A stretch of 54,551 bases of DNA from Caldibacillus thermoamylovorans (GTDB taxonomy: Bacteria; Bacillota; Bacilli; Bacillales; Caldibacillaceae). Every line of letters begins with the position of its first letter. Position 1 is the stretch's first letter. The notes beneath the pieces are model-generated. The model saw nothing but the letters and a program-made list of their open reading frames with translations, made no database searches and was not told where the DNA came from. Below are positions 44,642 through 54,314 of this stretch, one piece after another. The DNA lies in assembly GCF_000751775.1 (NCBI RefSeq), contig NZ_CCRF01000081.1, forward strand, positions 1 through 54,551, in the 5' to 3' direction. The position numbers were made by a program, and so were the translations under genes.

Positions 44642-45760
44642 TTAGCCAACGGCATCTCTTTCAGGTTTTCTCTTTCCGGGTGTAGCAGTTCCCTTTCTCG
44701 TTTGTTTTGTTGTTTTGATTTCTTTTGTTCCTAATAACGCTTTTAATTCCTCTCTATCTTCTTTACTTTCTATAAAATCTAATTCACCACTATTAGCTTC
44801 CTTAGCCAAAGTGAGCAATTTTTTAGTATTCATTGCATTTCTTTCTAGATTTTTAATTGTAATTGACTCTTCATTATTATCAATTGCTTCTGAAAGACAT
44901 CTTTGCAACCAATTTTTTACGATTCCTGCACATCCTATAGAGTTTTCATAAATATACTCATGAAGTTTAACAAGATTTGGTTCTTCTTTTATAGGTAATG
45001 CTCTTTGGAAAGAATATAGCATATTTTTAAACATTTTAATTTCTTCAGCTTTACTATAATCGTATCTTGGAAAGTGAATTTCATGAACCCTTCTAGACAA
45101 TTGCCCATCTAGATTTATTACTGCATTAAGTTCATACGTACCAAATAGGACAATTTTTGTATTTGCCATATTTGATAATGATTTTATTGAATTAAACTGC
45201 CTTTGCATTTTAACTGCTGTACCAACATCAAAAAAATGTTGTGCTTCATCAATTAGTAAAGCTTTAGTTTTTCTATTTAGAAACGCTTTTTCTATAGATC
45301 TACGTAATTCAGGTGCGGTTTCAGCCTTTTGAGTATCTACTTTTTTCTTATTTTTATTTCCTACATTTTTATGAACATCTATTTTACAATCAATAAGTGG
45401 TTCTTTTAAAGATGAAAGAACACGATAATAAAAATCTTTCCAATTAAATTTTCCCAAGTCTGGATTCGGTAACTCAATCCCAGTTATTGGAATGATACTT
45501 CTATCTTGTTCCATTTCTTCTGCCATATCTTTTGAAACTGATATTAATGTTTGCTCAAATAATCTTGATTTTCCAACTCCTGAAGGACCAACAATCATAA
45601 TTACGTTAAAATTTTCAGGTGAATATATGGATTTTTTTAATTCTATTAGTGCTTTTTCTAATTTTGGATGTGAAACTGTATAGTTATTAAAGAAATCAAG
45701 TCTTTTTTCCTTCGACTCTAATAACAGCCCTTCATTAAATTTTCTATTACCTTTTGTCAT
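44642..45760 (-). CDS. tnsC: TnsC-like AAA+ transposition regulator
   Basis: The 372 residues have Walker A IMIVGPSGVGKSRLF (near 58), Walker B KALLIDEAQHFF (near 168) and sensor I IVLFGTYEL, with an N-terminal FFNNYTVSHPKLEKAL region and a Lys/Arg-rich C-terminal tail. TnsC forms an ATP-dependent filament linking the target selector to the transposase. Its ATG overlaps the tnsAB stop by 4 bp. Confidence 0.9.
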   Translation of the reverse strand: MTKGNRKFNEGLLLESKEKRLDFFNNYTVSHPKLEKALIELKKSIYSPENFNVIMIVGPSGVGKSRLFEQTLISVSKDMAEEMEQDRSIIPITGIELPNPDLGKFNWKDFYYRVLSSLKEPLIDCKIDVHKNVGNKNKKKVDTQKAETAPELRRSIEKAFLNRKTKALLIDEAQHFFDVGTAVKMQRQFNSIKSLSNMANTKIVLFGTYELNAVINLDGQLSRRVHEIHFPRYDYSKAEEIKMFKNMLYSFQRALPIKEEPNLVKLHEYIYENSIGCAGIVKNWLQRCLSEAIDNNEESITIKNLERNAMNTKKLLTLAKEANSGELDFIESKEDREELKALLGTKEIKTTKQTRKGTATPGKRKPERDAVG

Positions 45761-48423
45761 ATCGATAACTCCCCATAATCCACTAATTCATCTTCATCTA
45801 TGTCCTCATCTACATTAATTTCCTTTTTACTATAATCCTTGTCAACATCATTTTGTACTTCAACGACCTTAAAGTCTCTTTTTACTTCAGCTACTTTATT
45901 TTTTTCTTCATTTAATTTTTCTTCTATTGACTCAGATTCTATAATGAATCTAGCAATCATTTTAGCAGTTATTGAATTGGATCTTGATTGTACGCTCTTT
46001 TTCTTTCTAATTTCTTCTGCGATTAATTTAATTTCCTTTTCAGTTTTTCCATGTAAATATTTATATTCCTCTGATAAACATTTGACCCATTCATTGTTTA
46101 TGAATGCATAGGCAATACCGATATTAAACGGATCATACTTAACTTCTACCTTTGTATTTTCGATTTTCGGATCTCGGAATTCATTACACCAATAATACGA
46201 ATACAATAATTTTATACCTTGTCCCGGATGAACCTTACGCACTTTTCCACTTGGAGAAGGTAATGTCATTAAAATAAATGTGTCATTATATGGAATATAG
46301 GTATTTGGTCGACTACCTGAAATCGCAATTGATTCTTCAAAAGCTTCTTTTGGCGTTTGACCAAGTGTTGGGTTTTCCATGTTGTCATGTACATTTTTTA
46401 TCCAACTATCTATTCTTTCATGTAATAATTCAAGTGTCCATACAGCATGATTTTTTGGATTAACAGATTTAGTAACTTGTCTTACATTTTTTGATATTTG
46501 AGTATTACCTTGTAAGTTATGAATAAAGAACTTGTTTGTTATCCCAAATACCCTTTCGACAACATTTCCAAATCTTGCTTTTGCTGCAGGCCTTTCTTTT
46601 TTATGAACTTTATGAAATGCAAGCAAGGATTCAAAATATACACTATTAAATTCTTTTCCTCCGTCAACCACAATATAATTTGGCAATCGATTATAATTTT
46701 TTACACATTCTCGAATAACCATCATGCAGGAGCGATAAGACGGTGCCTCGAACGTTAAATAAAAAGCAAGAATACGGCGAGAAAAAGCATCAATCATTAA
46801 TGTGAGCCACGGTCGTGCTGACTCCTTACCATTAATGTCTAATTCGATGTCTAATTCTGTATGATCAATATGTGCTATATTGAAAACTCGTTCTCCATGT
46901 TTTGGAGTAGTAAATTCTAATTCAAAATAAAATTCTTCATATTTATAAGAAGCTCTTCGGCCCTTTCTAGCTCTTTCTATATCATATTTAGAACGACGCT
47001 TAATCGCTTTCCAAAATGCTTTATATGATGCATCGGGTATTTTTAAGTCCTCACATTTCACTAAAAATTCACGATAAACCGCTCTTGCAGATTTAGACTT
47101 GATAGTTGCATAATTTTCAGTGATCATTTGTTCCATTAAATCTTTCGTTTCTTTAGGAAGTTTATCTTCTCGGTTACCTCTATATTTTGTTTTAGGTAAG
47201 AGGCCTACAAAACCATTTCCATGTAATTCCTCTGCATCTTTATATTTTTTTACCCAATTTCGTACAGTTCTTTGTGTTACATTTTCCGGCTTTACCTTTT
47301 CCCCATTTAAAACTTTAATTACGACTTCATATCTTTTATTTGCAGTTTCTAAATCTTTTTCATTTGCTTGAGTAATTAATTCTGTAACCTTATCATTATT
47401 AGAAACGTTATTATTAATCCCCTCAATATAACCATCGGAAATTAATGATTCAAATACTTCGAGAGGCATTTCTTTATGCTCTTTTTCTCCATCTTGAAGT
47501 AAAAAGATAATATTGTTACTTTGATCATAGTGTAGAATTTCCCAGACCGTATCTCCCCACAAAATCTTTTGCCCGCTCTTTAAATCAATCTTACTTGAAC
47601 TTTTACTTTTTCTGCTTGACTTTTCTACTATTGAGAATCCTTTAAACTGTTCTTTATTTAAATACACAGTTACATTTTCAGGTTCGGAAATTAAGTCATT
47701 ATATAAGTCAATATAGATAGTATTATTTGCAATTAAGGCGTATATATCATCAGCAGTAAATTGTTCCTCTCCAAGTTGAATAAGTTCTAGTAATGTTAAA
47801 CCCGGTGCTGATAATATTGACTCCTTAATTTTCAGGATAGTTGAATTTTCAAGTATATGCTCATTGATAATATAATCCTCCAGAAATTCAAGATTTCGTT
47901 GAAGTATCCAATTAATCTCTGAATTCGAGCGTACCAGAAAATCTAAGTCAAACTGTGTAGCATAACTTTTTCCGGGTGCAAATTCCCATCGACCATCTTT
48001 TCTATAATATCTATCTGGTTTTTCTTGTGACTTTTTAACAAGCTCTTCTTCTGTTTTCCACTCTACCCAGTAGGCTCTTTCCTTTTCAATCACAAAAAAA
48101 TCTGCTGTGTACCAATAAGCCATTTTTCTATTTTTATGTTTTTTACTTTGAAAATAATTAACTTTTATTTGGGGAGGCTGATCATAGTATTCTAGAACAT
48201 CATCATTGAATTCCATCATATAGATGGCTGGTAATTCAACCTTATGACTTTCAAATTGAATGGTCACACCCATCTTTTTACTACTGTATCTTCCACTAAC
48301 ATTATATCTTCCTCCCCCGACACGTCTTGCAGGAGGGGACTGTCTAATCCGTTGAATTTCCAATTTTGCCTCCTCCGATAATTTCAATCTTTCAGCCCAT
48401 TCATCAAACTCACTTTGATTCAT
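45757..48423 (-). CDS. tnsAB: TnsA-TnsB fusion transposase
   Basis: About 888 residues. The N-terminal third (to about 230) is TnsA-like: a restriction-endonuclease fold with a Glu in FESHKVELP, Asp in YTADFFV and Glu-x-Lys in YWVEWKTEEE, followed by a winged-helix part. The remainder is TnsB: HTH regions (TQRTVRNWVKKYKDA), then an RNase H-like DDE core with Asp in IAHIDHTELD, Asp in YIVVDGGKEFNS and Glu in GNVVERVFG, and a beta-barrel tail. Fusion puts 5' and 3' strand cleavage in one protein, allowing cut-and-paste movement. I start at ATG 48423 (TTG 48426 is an alternative), 13 bases after GGAGG, overlapping the upstream tniQ. Confidence 0.9.
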   Translation of the reverse strand: MNQSEFDEWAERLKLSEEAKLEIQRIRQSPPARRVGGGRYNVSGRYSSKKMGVTIQFESHKVELPAIYMMEFNDDVLEYYDQPPQIKVNYFQSKKHKNRKMAYWYTADFFVIEKERAYWVEWKTEEELVKKSQEKPDRYYRKDGRWEFAPGKSYATQFDLDFLVRSNSEINWILQRNLEFLEDYIINEHILENSTILKIKESILSAPGLTLLELIQLGEEQFTADDIYALIANNTIYIDLYNDLISEPENVTVYLNKEQFKGFSIVEKSSRKSKSSSKIDLKSGQKILWGDTVWEILHYDQSNNIIFLLQDGEKEHKEMPLEVFESLISDGYIEGINNNVSNNDKVTELITQANEKDLETANKRYEVVIKVLNGEKVKPENVTQRTVRNWVKKYKDAEELHGNGFVGLLPKTKYRGNREDKLPKETKDLMEQMITENYATIKSKSARAVYREFLVKCEDLKIPDASYKAFWKAIKRRSKYDIERARKGRRASYKYEEFYFELEFTTPKHGERVFNIAHIDHTELDIELDINGKESARPWLTLMIDAFSRRILAFYLTFEAPSYRSCMMVIRECVKNYNRLPNYIVVDGGKEFNSVYFESLLAFHKVHKKERPAAKARFGNVVERVFGITNKFFIHNLQGNTQISKNVRQVTKSVNPKNHAVWTLELLHERIDSWIKNVHDNMENPTLGQTPKEAFEESIAISGSRPNTYIPYNDTFILMTLPSPSGKVRKVHPGQGIKLLYSYYWCNEFRDPKIENTKVEVKYDPFNIGIAYAFINNEWVKCLSEEYKYLHGKTEKEIKLIAEEIRKKKSVQSRSNSITAKMIARFIIESESIEEKLNEEKNKVAEVKRDFKVVEVQNDVDKDYSKKEINVDEDIDEDELVDYGELSI

Positions 48424-49774
48424 CAATGTTATATTTCCTCCTTTTCTTCTCCTCAAAACCACTTTGTCTTAAAAGAACTTTCCAATAATCTTGCAATACT
48501 TTTTCTCTTAAAACTCCATTCATACCAAGCCTTTTTTCAATTTTCCTACGGCTCGGATATATCCCTTCATTTGTTAATTCATTGAATGCTTGCATAATTT
48601 GTTCTTCTAACCGCATAATCCTTCGCTCTGACATTTCTTTTACATAATCGTTATATCTTTTCGATATTCCTTTACAAAGCTCTGGGAAATTTCGGTACAA
48701 CACCCTTCTATCTCTTCCAATAATTTTTGCAGCATAATTCATAGATATAGGTGTTTCCGTAGTAGAAAGTTCTATTAGTTTTTTCTTGATCACATCGTAA
48801 TTAAGTGGCTTCCGAGTGTGCTTCTTTTTATTATTAATGACCTGCTTGTCATTAATTTGAAATATATTACCATTCAATTCTTGAGATTCTAAGAGAAAAT
48901 CTAAAATTTTTTTGTTTAATTTAAAACAAATTCTAAGTATATTATCTAAACAAGGGAAGTTTTGACCATTTAGCCAATATCGGAGAGTACTCTTTGGAGT
49001 ATTTAGGTATCTTGAAAAACTAGCAACATTATTTTCAAAATATTCCTCATTAATTAAGTTTAATTTAATTAAAAATGAATATTTAAATCTCTGTGTATCA
49101 ATTTTATTTGGATTTATTTTTATGAGATCCTCCAAATTTTCATAAACAAAGATTTCCCAATCCATTTCTACTAGATTTAATCTTTGGTTAATATCATTGG
49201 ATAATGTAGAAGAACAATTGGGGCAACAGCCGGGAATCATCTCTCTACGGAGAATATCTATTGTTCTATTACAAACAGGACATCTATCAATTAAAAAGCG
49301 ATTATGTTCTTTGCAAATCCTTACTGGTTTTAAATGCCAAATCAGAGGATAGTAAATCACCTTTTCATTCTTTTCCCAAATACTAATGCAGTCAGGACAC
49401 CAAACTAGCGAATCATTCAATAAATTTCTTAGTGGTATAAAGTCCTTTAGTTTATATAAAGTAAGATTATATAGGTCATCTCTGGAAGTTAACCCTTCCA
49501 TTATCCTCGATAGTTCAATTGCATTTTCCATAAATCCATTTATTGTTTTTGATCCTTCGTAAAAGCGATTGCCGCCATAAGTAGAACTTCTTACTAAATA
49601 ATTCTTATTCATTTGTGGAAATATCATCTTATTAAATAAATCCCCCACTAAGATGTTATGTTCATATGCTACTCTAATCAAATAGCTGCTAAGACTTTCA
49701 ACCAAGCCTGTGCCTAAACCAATAGGTTCTAAGTTGTATAAAACACTTCTTGAATTAAAACTTGTTTCATACAT
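48410..49774 (-). CDS. tniQ: TniQ/TnsD-like target-selection protein (first copy)
   Basis: The 454 residues share the start SRSVLYNLEPIGLGTGLVESLSSYL with the protein at 43029. They carry zinc pairs (WCPDCISIW; CKEHNRFLIDRCPVC; CCPNCSS), an HTH (LNTPKSTLRYWLNGQNFP) and a C-terminal TnsD-like region (GIYPSRRKIEKRLGMNGV). It is the first gene of the tniQ-tnsAB-tnsC operon (GAGGTGAT ahead of the ATG). With the second copy it gives the element two distinct target selectors. Confidence 0.88.
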   Translation of the reverse strand: MYETSFNSRSVLYNLEPIGLGTGLVESLSSYLIRVAYEHNILVGDLFNKMIFPQMNKNYLVRSSTYGGNRFYEGSKTINGFMENAIELSRIMEGLTSRDDLYNLTLYKLKDFIPLRNLLNDSLVWCPDCISIWEKNEKVIYYPLIWHLKPVRICKEHNRFLIDRCPVCNRTIDILRREMIPGCCPNCSSTLSNDINQRLNLVEMDWEIFVYENLEDLIKINPNKIDTQRFKYSFLIKLNLINEEYFENNVASFSRYLNTPKSTLRYWLNGQNFPCLDNILRICFKLNKKILDFLLESQELNGNIFQINDKQVINNKKKHTRKPLNYDVIKKKLIELSTTETPISMNYAAKIIGRDRRVLYRNFPELCKGISKRYNDYVKEMSERRIMRLEEQIMQAFNELTNEGIYPSRRKIEKRLGMNGVLREKVLQDYWKVLLRQSGFEEKKRRKYNIDESK

Positions 49775-50035
49775 CGACTATCACCTCATTTCATTTATTA
49801 CCCACCTCCATTATTGACAGTATTAGTAACGATACATTCAGTTTATCCATATCAGGTCGATTTAGGGTCATGAATGGTAGATTTGAGGGTTTATTTAAAT
49901 TTTTTGATTGGAAATAAATGACAATATAAAAAAGGCTTAAATATTACGGGAGCAGGTATATTTAAACCTATATGTATGAATTATAAATTTTCTGGATAGT
50001 ATAGTATCGTTGTTAGTGCAACTTGTAAATCAGAC
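49775..50035. other. Region upstream of the tns operon
   Basis: AT-rich with no ORF. I searched for copies of the ACCCATATAATTTCC sites and for an ACA-ending terminus and found none convincing. Confidence 0.4.
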
Positions 50036-50068
50036 AAAAAGGAGGAAGTGTTATCTTCCTCCTTTTTT
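50036..50068. terminator. Bidirectional terminator
   Basis: GGAGGAAG (50041-50048) and CTTCCTCC (50055-50062) with A/T runs on both sides. It overlaps the stop of the zinc-ribbon ORF at 50067. Confidence 0.85.
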
Positions 50069-50273
50069 ACCGCTCCCATTCTTGTAGGCAATCTGGGCAT
50101 TGCCAACGTACAACCATATCCTTTTCCAAACTTGAAATTCCTATTTTTCTAGAAAAATGAGTAGCTCCATAATCAATTTGTTGTTCCTTTGGTATTGGAT
50201 TACCTTGAAGATTACTATTACAATATGGACAATACTCCAAATTATCATTTAAAAGCTTTTTTCTACTAAAAAT
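50067..50273 (-). CDS. Short zinc-ribbon protein, start uncertain
   Basis: An open frame of 68 codons (50273 to 50067) carries two knuckles, YCPYCNSNL and WQCPDCLQEWE, 44 residues apart. It contains no ATG. Possible starts are an ATT at 50273, seven bases after GGGGG, or a TTG at 50240 without an RBS. The cysteine pairs and an immediately following terminator argue that the C-terminus is real. The N-terminus may be truncated. It sits between the defence pair and the tns operon on the same strand. Confidence 0.5.
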   Translation of the reverse strand: MFSRKKLLNDNLEYCPYCNSNLQGNPIPKEQQIDYGATHFSRKIGISSLEKDMVVRWQCPDCLQEWER

Positions 50274-50380
50274 CTATATTCCCCCTTTTGTCTAACCTTT
50301 TTATCAATTTGTGAATTTCAGAAAAAACATTCCAAAATATATAAGTTTATGTATAAAAAAATCAATTCCAATCAAAAATG

Positions 50381-52204
50381 TTAATTAACAGTAGTACCCA
50401 AATTCTTCTTACTTTCATATAATTCTTCCCAAAACATTGACGGTTTGTAGTTAAATGTTTTATATCCAAACCTAGTTTTTCGAGTGTATTTTTTTGAACG
50501 AAGCAAATAACATACCCGCTTTGCTCGTGAAATACTTACAAAGAATACCCTTCTCTCCTCAGCCAACTTTTCTGGGTCATTTTCATTTTTATAATAAGGA
50601 AAGTTACCTTGTTCCATACCTAATAATATTACTACTTCAAATTCCAGACCTTTTGAACTATGCCTAGTTGATAATGTTATTTGGTTTATTGGCTTACCTA
50701 AGTTGGCAAATCTTGTAATATCAAAATCTCGAAAACTTCCATCTTTTGCAACCTTAATTAACGCATTTAAATTATCTACTTCATCAGGATATATATCAGA
50801 ATCATATAAAATCGAATGAAGTTTTAAATTTTTGATTAAAAATTCTAACCATTTATACAAAGATTTAAAGTGCTTAATACTTTCTTTTAATATTGAATAT
50901 AATCTTTTTCTTTCCAATATATTTCTTTCCGCGGTTATTGTTTGATTATGTTTTTGTAATAGATTATTCCAATAATCAAACAAACTAGAAAATGATACAT
51001 TAGAATTTGATATAACCCATAAAGCACATTGCTCAAGCCAAATTACTATATCACTTCTTTTAAATTCTAATTTAGAAATATAATATGGTATATTAGCTTC
51101 ATCCAAAATTTTCCTCATTGACTGGATTTGTTTTTCACTATGAACTAGAACACAGATTTCCTCTAATGGAATACCTTTTTGTTGACAACTGGGAATAATA
51201 CTGTATGCCACTTCCTTATACTGGTCATCCATTTCTTCCTCACAAGTTATAAAATGAAACTCTGCATCTTTATCAAACCTTTTACCTGAAACATAGTTGC
51301 GATTTTGCTGGTTTAATCCAATTATTGATGCATTAATAATATCCTGATGACTTCTATAATTTGTTTTTAATTCTATAGCTTCAATATTTGGACTTGAGTA
51401 TAGCTCATTTAAATAGTCAGGAATCGCACCATTAAATCCATAAATCGATTGATCTGGGTCGCCCACTGCAAATATTTTTATATTTGTTTTATGAAATAAT
51501 GAAAGAACCATCTCATGTAAAGGCTTACCTAAATCTTGATATTCATCAATTAATATCCAAGGAAATTTGGCTTCTAAGCATTTTCTTACATATTCCTCTT
51601 TTTGGATGAGTAAAGTGGCATATTTTACAATATCAATAAAGTCAACCATTCCCATTGCGTGAAGTCGATTTTCATATTCTTTAGCAACTTTTAAGCCAAT
51701 ATCATAAGGTTCAACTGAAACACAACTAATCCCTTCGATACCTAAGGTTCTTTCTTTGTCCATATCAATTATCTTAATTTGATTAGGATCATAATTAAGT
51801 TGTATAACCGTATCTTTAAAAAGTTTATTTTTTTCTTTTTCTGATACAATTTTTAATGGCAAAGGAATATCATAATCATAAAGGTGAGCAAACGGGCTGA
51901 TTACCTCCGCAATACAAAAAGCATGAACTGTTCCTAAAAAGACATTGTTTCTTTTTACATATCCTAATTCATATAATCTATTCGTAAACTCCTTAACCGC
52001 TTCCCTATTATAAGTTAAGCAAGCAAGACCTCTTGGATATTTAATTTTATCATTTAATAGTTTCATGATTTTTAAAGTTAAAACCGTCGTTTTACCGCTA
52101 CCCGGCCCAGCCTTAACAACTGTACTACAATTGGAATTAAAAGCTGCAAATTGATCTTTATCTTTCTTAATCTGTTCTAGCTTTTCTAGATATGTACTAT
52201 TCAT
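50381..52204 (-). CDS. gajB: GajB-like UvrD/Rep family helicase (Gabija-like defence)
   Basis: The 607 residues have the superfamily 1 set: Q motif and Walker A VVKAGPGSGKTTVL (near 33), motif II WILIDEYQDLGKPLHE (near 220), motif III AVGDPDQSIYGFNGA, motif V TRHSSKGLEFEVVILLG (near 510) and motif VI RRVFFVSISRAKR. In Gabija, GajB partners with the OLD-family nuclease GajA in anti-phage defence. The 8-bp overlap with the upstream nuclease gene supports that pairing. It is longer than the GajB type protein (about 490 residues), so I call it Gabija-like. Confidence 0.78.
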   Translation of the reverse strand: MNSTYLEKLEQIKKDKDQFAAFNSNCSTVVKAGPGSGKTTVLTLKIMKLLNDKIKYPRGLACLTYNREAVKEFTNRLYELGYVKRNNVFLGTVHAFCIAEVISPFAHLYDYDIPLPLKIVSEKEKNKLFKDTVIQLNYDPNQIKIIDMDKERTLGIEGISCVSVEPYDIGLKVAKEYENRLHAMGMVDFIDIVKYATLLIQKEEYVRKCLEAKFPWILIDEYQDLGKPLHEMVLSLFHKTNIKIFAVGDPDQSIYGFNGAIPDYLNELYSSPNIEAIELKTNYRSHQDIINASIIGLNQQNRNYVSGKRFDKDAEFHFITCEEEMDDQYKEVAYSIIPSCQQKGIPLEEICVLVHSEKQIQSMRKILDEANIPYYISKLEFKRSDIVIWLEQCALWVISNSNVSFSSLFDYWNNLLQKHNQTITAERNILERKRLYSILKESIKHFKSLYKWLEFLIKNLKLHSILYDSDIYPDEVDNLNALIKVAKDGSFRDFDITRFANLGKPINQITLSTRHSSKGLEFEVVILLGMEQGNFPYYKNENDPEKLAEERRVFFVSISRAKRVCYLLRSKKYTRKTRFGYKTFNYKPSMFWEELYESKKNLGTTVN

Positions 52205-54203
52205 ACTTTCCTACCTCTTCTATCTTGCTATATATATAATCAATTGCATTTTCAATATATTTAGGAATATGATCTTTTATACACATCAATGATAGTCTTT
52301 GAGCAAATCTCCCTTTTCCTACTTCGTTTTCACAGTTTTCAATTTTTCTTAGACAAGACCAATAATCTCCAGAGTTTAATTCCCTTTTAAAATTTTCCTT
52401 TTGACGTTCTCCACCAGTTGTTAGTTCATTGAAAATATTACAAATTATATCTTTTCCCTGATTAGATTCGGAACAAGCATCCATTATATCTACTTCCATT
52501 GTGTAATATCCAATAAAAAATCCGTTCTTTGCAAAAAGTTCTTCCTGTTCATCCAAATCTTTAGGTAAACTAGAATTATTGATTTTTTGCAATTTTACAA
52601 GCAAATCTCCTATTCTTTCTAATCCTAAATACCCATTTGAAATGTGTGAATCGTCAACCACAATATGATATTTTCTTTTTGGTTCTTCTTTTTCTTTTAC
52701 CCAAGCATAATAATCTCCATCAGTAATACATACATATGGGATGCCTAGCATATCTAAGAATTTAACATATGGATCGAAATTAGTAGAATTAATGTTGCAA
52801 CAAATAATACCTTTTAAATCTAACGGTTTTCCAAGTATTTCTGCAAAAGCTGGAATCAAGTATTCTTCTGCTATGCCTTCTACTAGAATTACACCCTTAC
52901 CAAAGTAAATTTCTCCCCGCTTAACATCAATATAACGTTCAAGATCTTGTTTTTCTTTATCTGATAAATTTAAGTCTGCAGTTGTATTAATTATCGTTCC
53001 TTCTTGAGTTGTCCGTAAATGAACAATAGAGTTCAATGGGGCAACAGATGTTATGTATGGAGAATGGGTTGTCATTAATACTGATGTATTATTTTTCATT
53101 ACGTCCTTATAAATAATTCTTTGAAAAGATGGATGTAAATGGGCTTCTGGTTCTTCAATTGCGAGTATTGTAAAACCCTCTTTAGAAAGGGAATAATTAT
53201 CCATAAAAGAATATAGCTTCAACATTAATCCATCATCTAAGTTATCTTTCAAAAAATAATTACCTTTTGAACTTTTCACATAGCATTCCTCTAGTATTTC
53301 ACTATCGCTTTCCTCTGATAGTTCAATATAATTTTCTTTTTTTAATAAAGTAGGAATGGTTTTATCCTCTAATGATATAAGAATTAATGAAATATATAAG
53401 ATGTTATTGATTCCTAGACTTGTATCACTTGTTGGCCTTTGCTTTTCTTCACCAATCATTAATTTTAATGTATTTAAAATTCTATTAGGATCTACATCTA
53501 TCGTTTCTAAAGAAATTTTTGAAAAAGATTGATTACCCATTGTATTTATAAATCTATTATTAATTTTCTTTTCAAGGTCGATTAATTCGTCAATTGATAA
53601 TATCTCATTACTTTGTTCTTTTAATTTGGCACCAATGTCTTCGAGTTCATCCTTATCAAATTCATAATCCCTTAACAAATTTTTAATAGGTGATTTACGT
53701 GAATTCCTCATTTCACTTTCAACATCGCGGATTGCATTGATAACCTTAATATTTAAAAATTTTCTATGAAAATGTGTAAACTGTACTTCTGGCCTATCCC
53801 CTTGAAAAATAGTGTATGTATACTCATTTGTATCTTGTGATGGAAAGAATTTATAGGTTAGACGTAAGGTAGGCGGATTTTCTGATATTGTTGCATCAGA
53901 TAGCATTGATAAAACGGTTTTATTGTGTTCATATCCCCGTATCTCAATGATAATTTCAATTATTTCACCATTTTTCATTGGTTCCACTAAACCATCATAA
54001 AAATCTGATTCATTCAAAAAACGATCTTCATCTGAAAATTTCGGGTCTAAAATAATTTGGATAGCCTTTAAAAAATTTGTTTTCCCCACATTATTCTCAC
54101 CTATAATAACTTGCTTATGACTTAAATTTACATCTATATCTTTGAAGTTTCTGAAATTTTTAATTTTCACTCTTGATATATATGGGGATTTAATTTTAGT
54201 CAT
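52197..54203 (-). CDS. gajA: GajA-like OLD-family ATPase/TOPRIM endonuclease
   Basis: About 668 residues. The N-terminal ABC-type ATPase begins YISRVKIKNFRNFKDIDV with Walker A IIGENNVGKTNFLKA; the second half has ILAIEEPEAHLHPSFQR (Walker B region) and MTTHSPYITSVAP (His loop). A C-terminal TOPRIM domain follows, with KGVILVEGIAEEYLIPAFAE (catalytic Glu) and VCITDGDYYAW (metal-binding DxD). I start at ATG 54203, five bases after AGAGGGTG; the longer frame covers that RBS. With the helicase it forms a Gabija-like system, probably carried as transposon cargo. Confidence 0.82.
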   Translation of the reverse strand: MTKIKSPYISRVKIKNFRNFKDIDVNLSHKQVIIGENNVGKTNFLKAIQIILDPKFSDEDRFLNESDFYDGLVEPMKNGEIIEIIIEIRGYEHNKTVLSMLSDATISENPPTLRLTYKFFPSQDTNEYTYTIFQGDRPEVQFTHFHRKFLNIKVINAIRDVESEMRNSRKSPIKNLLRDYEFDKDELEDIGAKLKEQSNEILSIDELIDLEKKINNRFINTMGNQSFSKISLETIDVDPNRILNTLKLMIGEEKQRPTSDTSLGINNILYISLILISLEDKTIPTLLKKENYIELSEESDSEILEECYVKSSKGNYFLKDNLDDGLMLKLYSFMDNYSLSKEGFTILAIEEPEAHLHPSFQRIIYKDVMKNNTSVLMTTHSPYITSVAPLNSIVHLRTTQEGTIINTTADLNLSDKEKQDLERYIDVKRGEIYFGKGVILVEGIAEEYLIPAFAEILGKPLDLKGIICCNINSTNFDPYVKFLDMLGIPYVCITDGDYYAWVKEKEEPKRKYHIVVDDSHISNGYLGLERIGDLLVKLQKINNSSLPKDLDEQEELFAKNGFFIGYYTMEVDIMDACSESNQGKDIICNIFNELTTGGERQKENFKRELNSGDYWSCLRKIENCENEVGKGRFAQRLSLMCIKDHIPKYIENAIDYIYSKIEEVGKYE

Positions 54204-54221
54204 AAATTCACCCTCTTTCAA

Positions 54222-54314
54222 TTCTTTATTATATCAATATTATATACTCTTATTTAAATATTTCGTTAACAAATGTACGCTAGTAGGCGAATACATTTAG
54301 AAAGAGGTCTTCCT
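54222..54314 (+). mobile_element. Probable left terminal region of an ISLre2-family insertion sequence
   Basis: The sequence between the defence operon and the transposase start is AT-rich up to about 54263, then changes character (CAAATGTACGCTAGTAGG and onward). The exact terminus cannot be fixed because the other end is outside the window. Confidence 0.4.
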
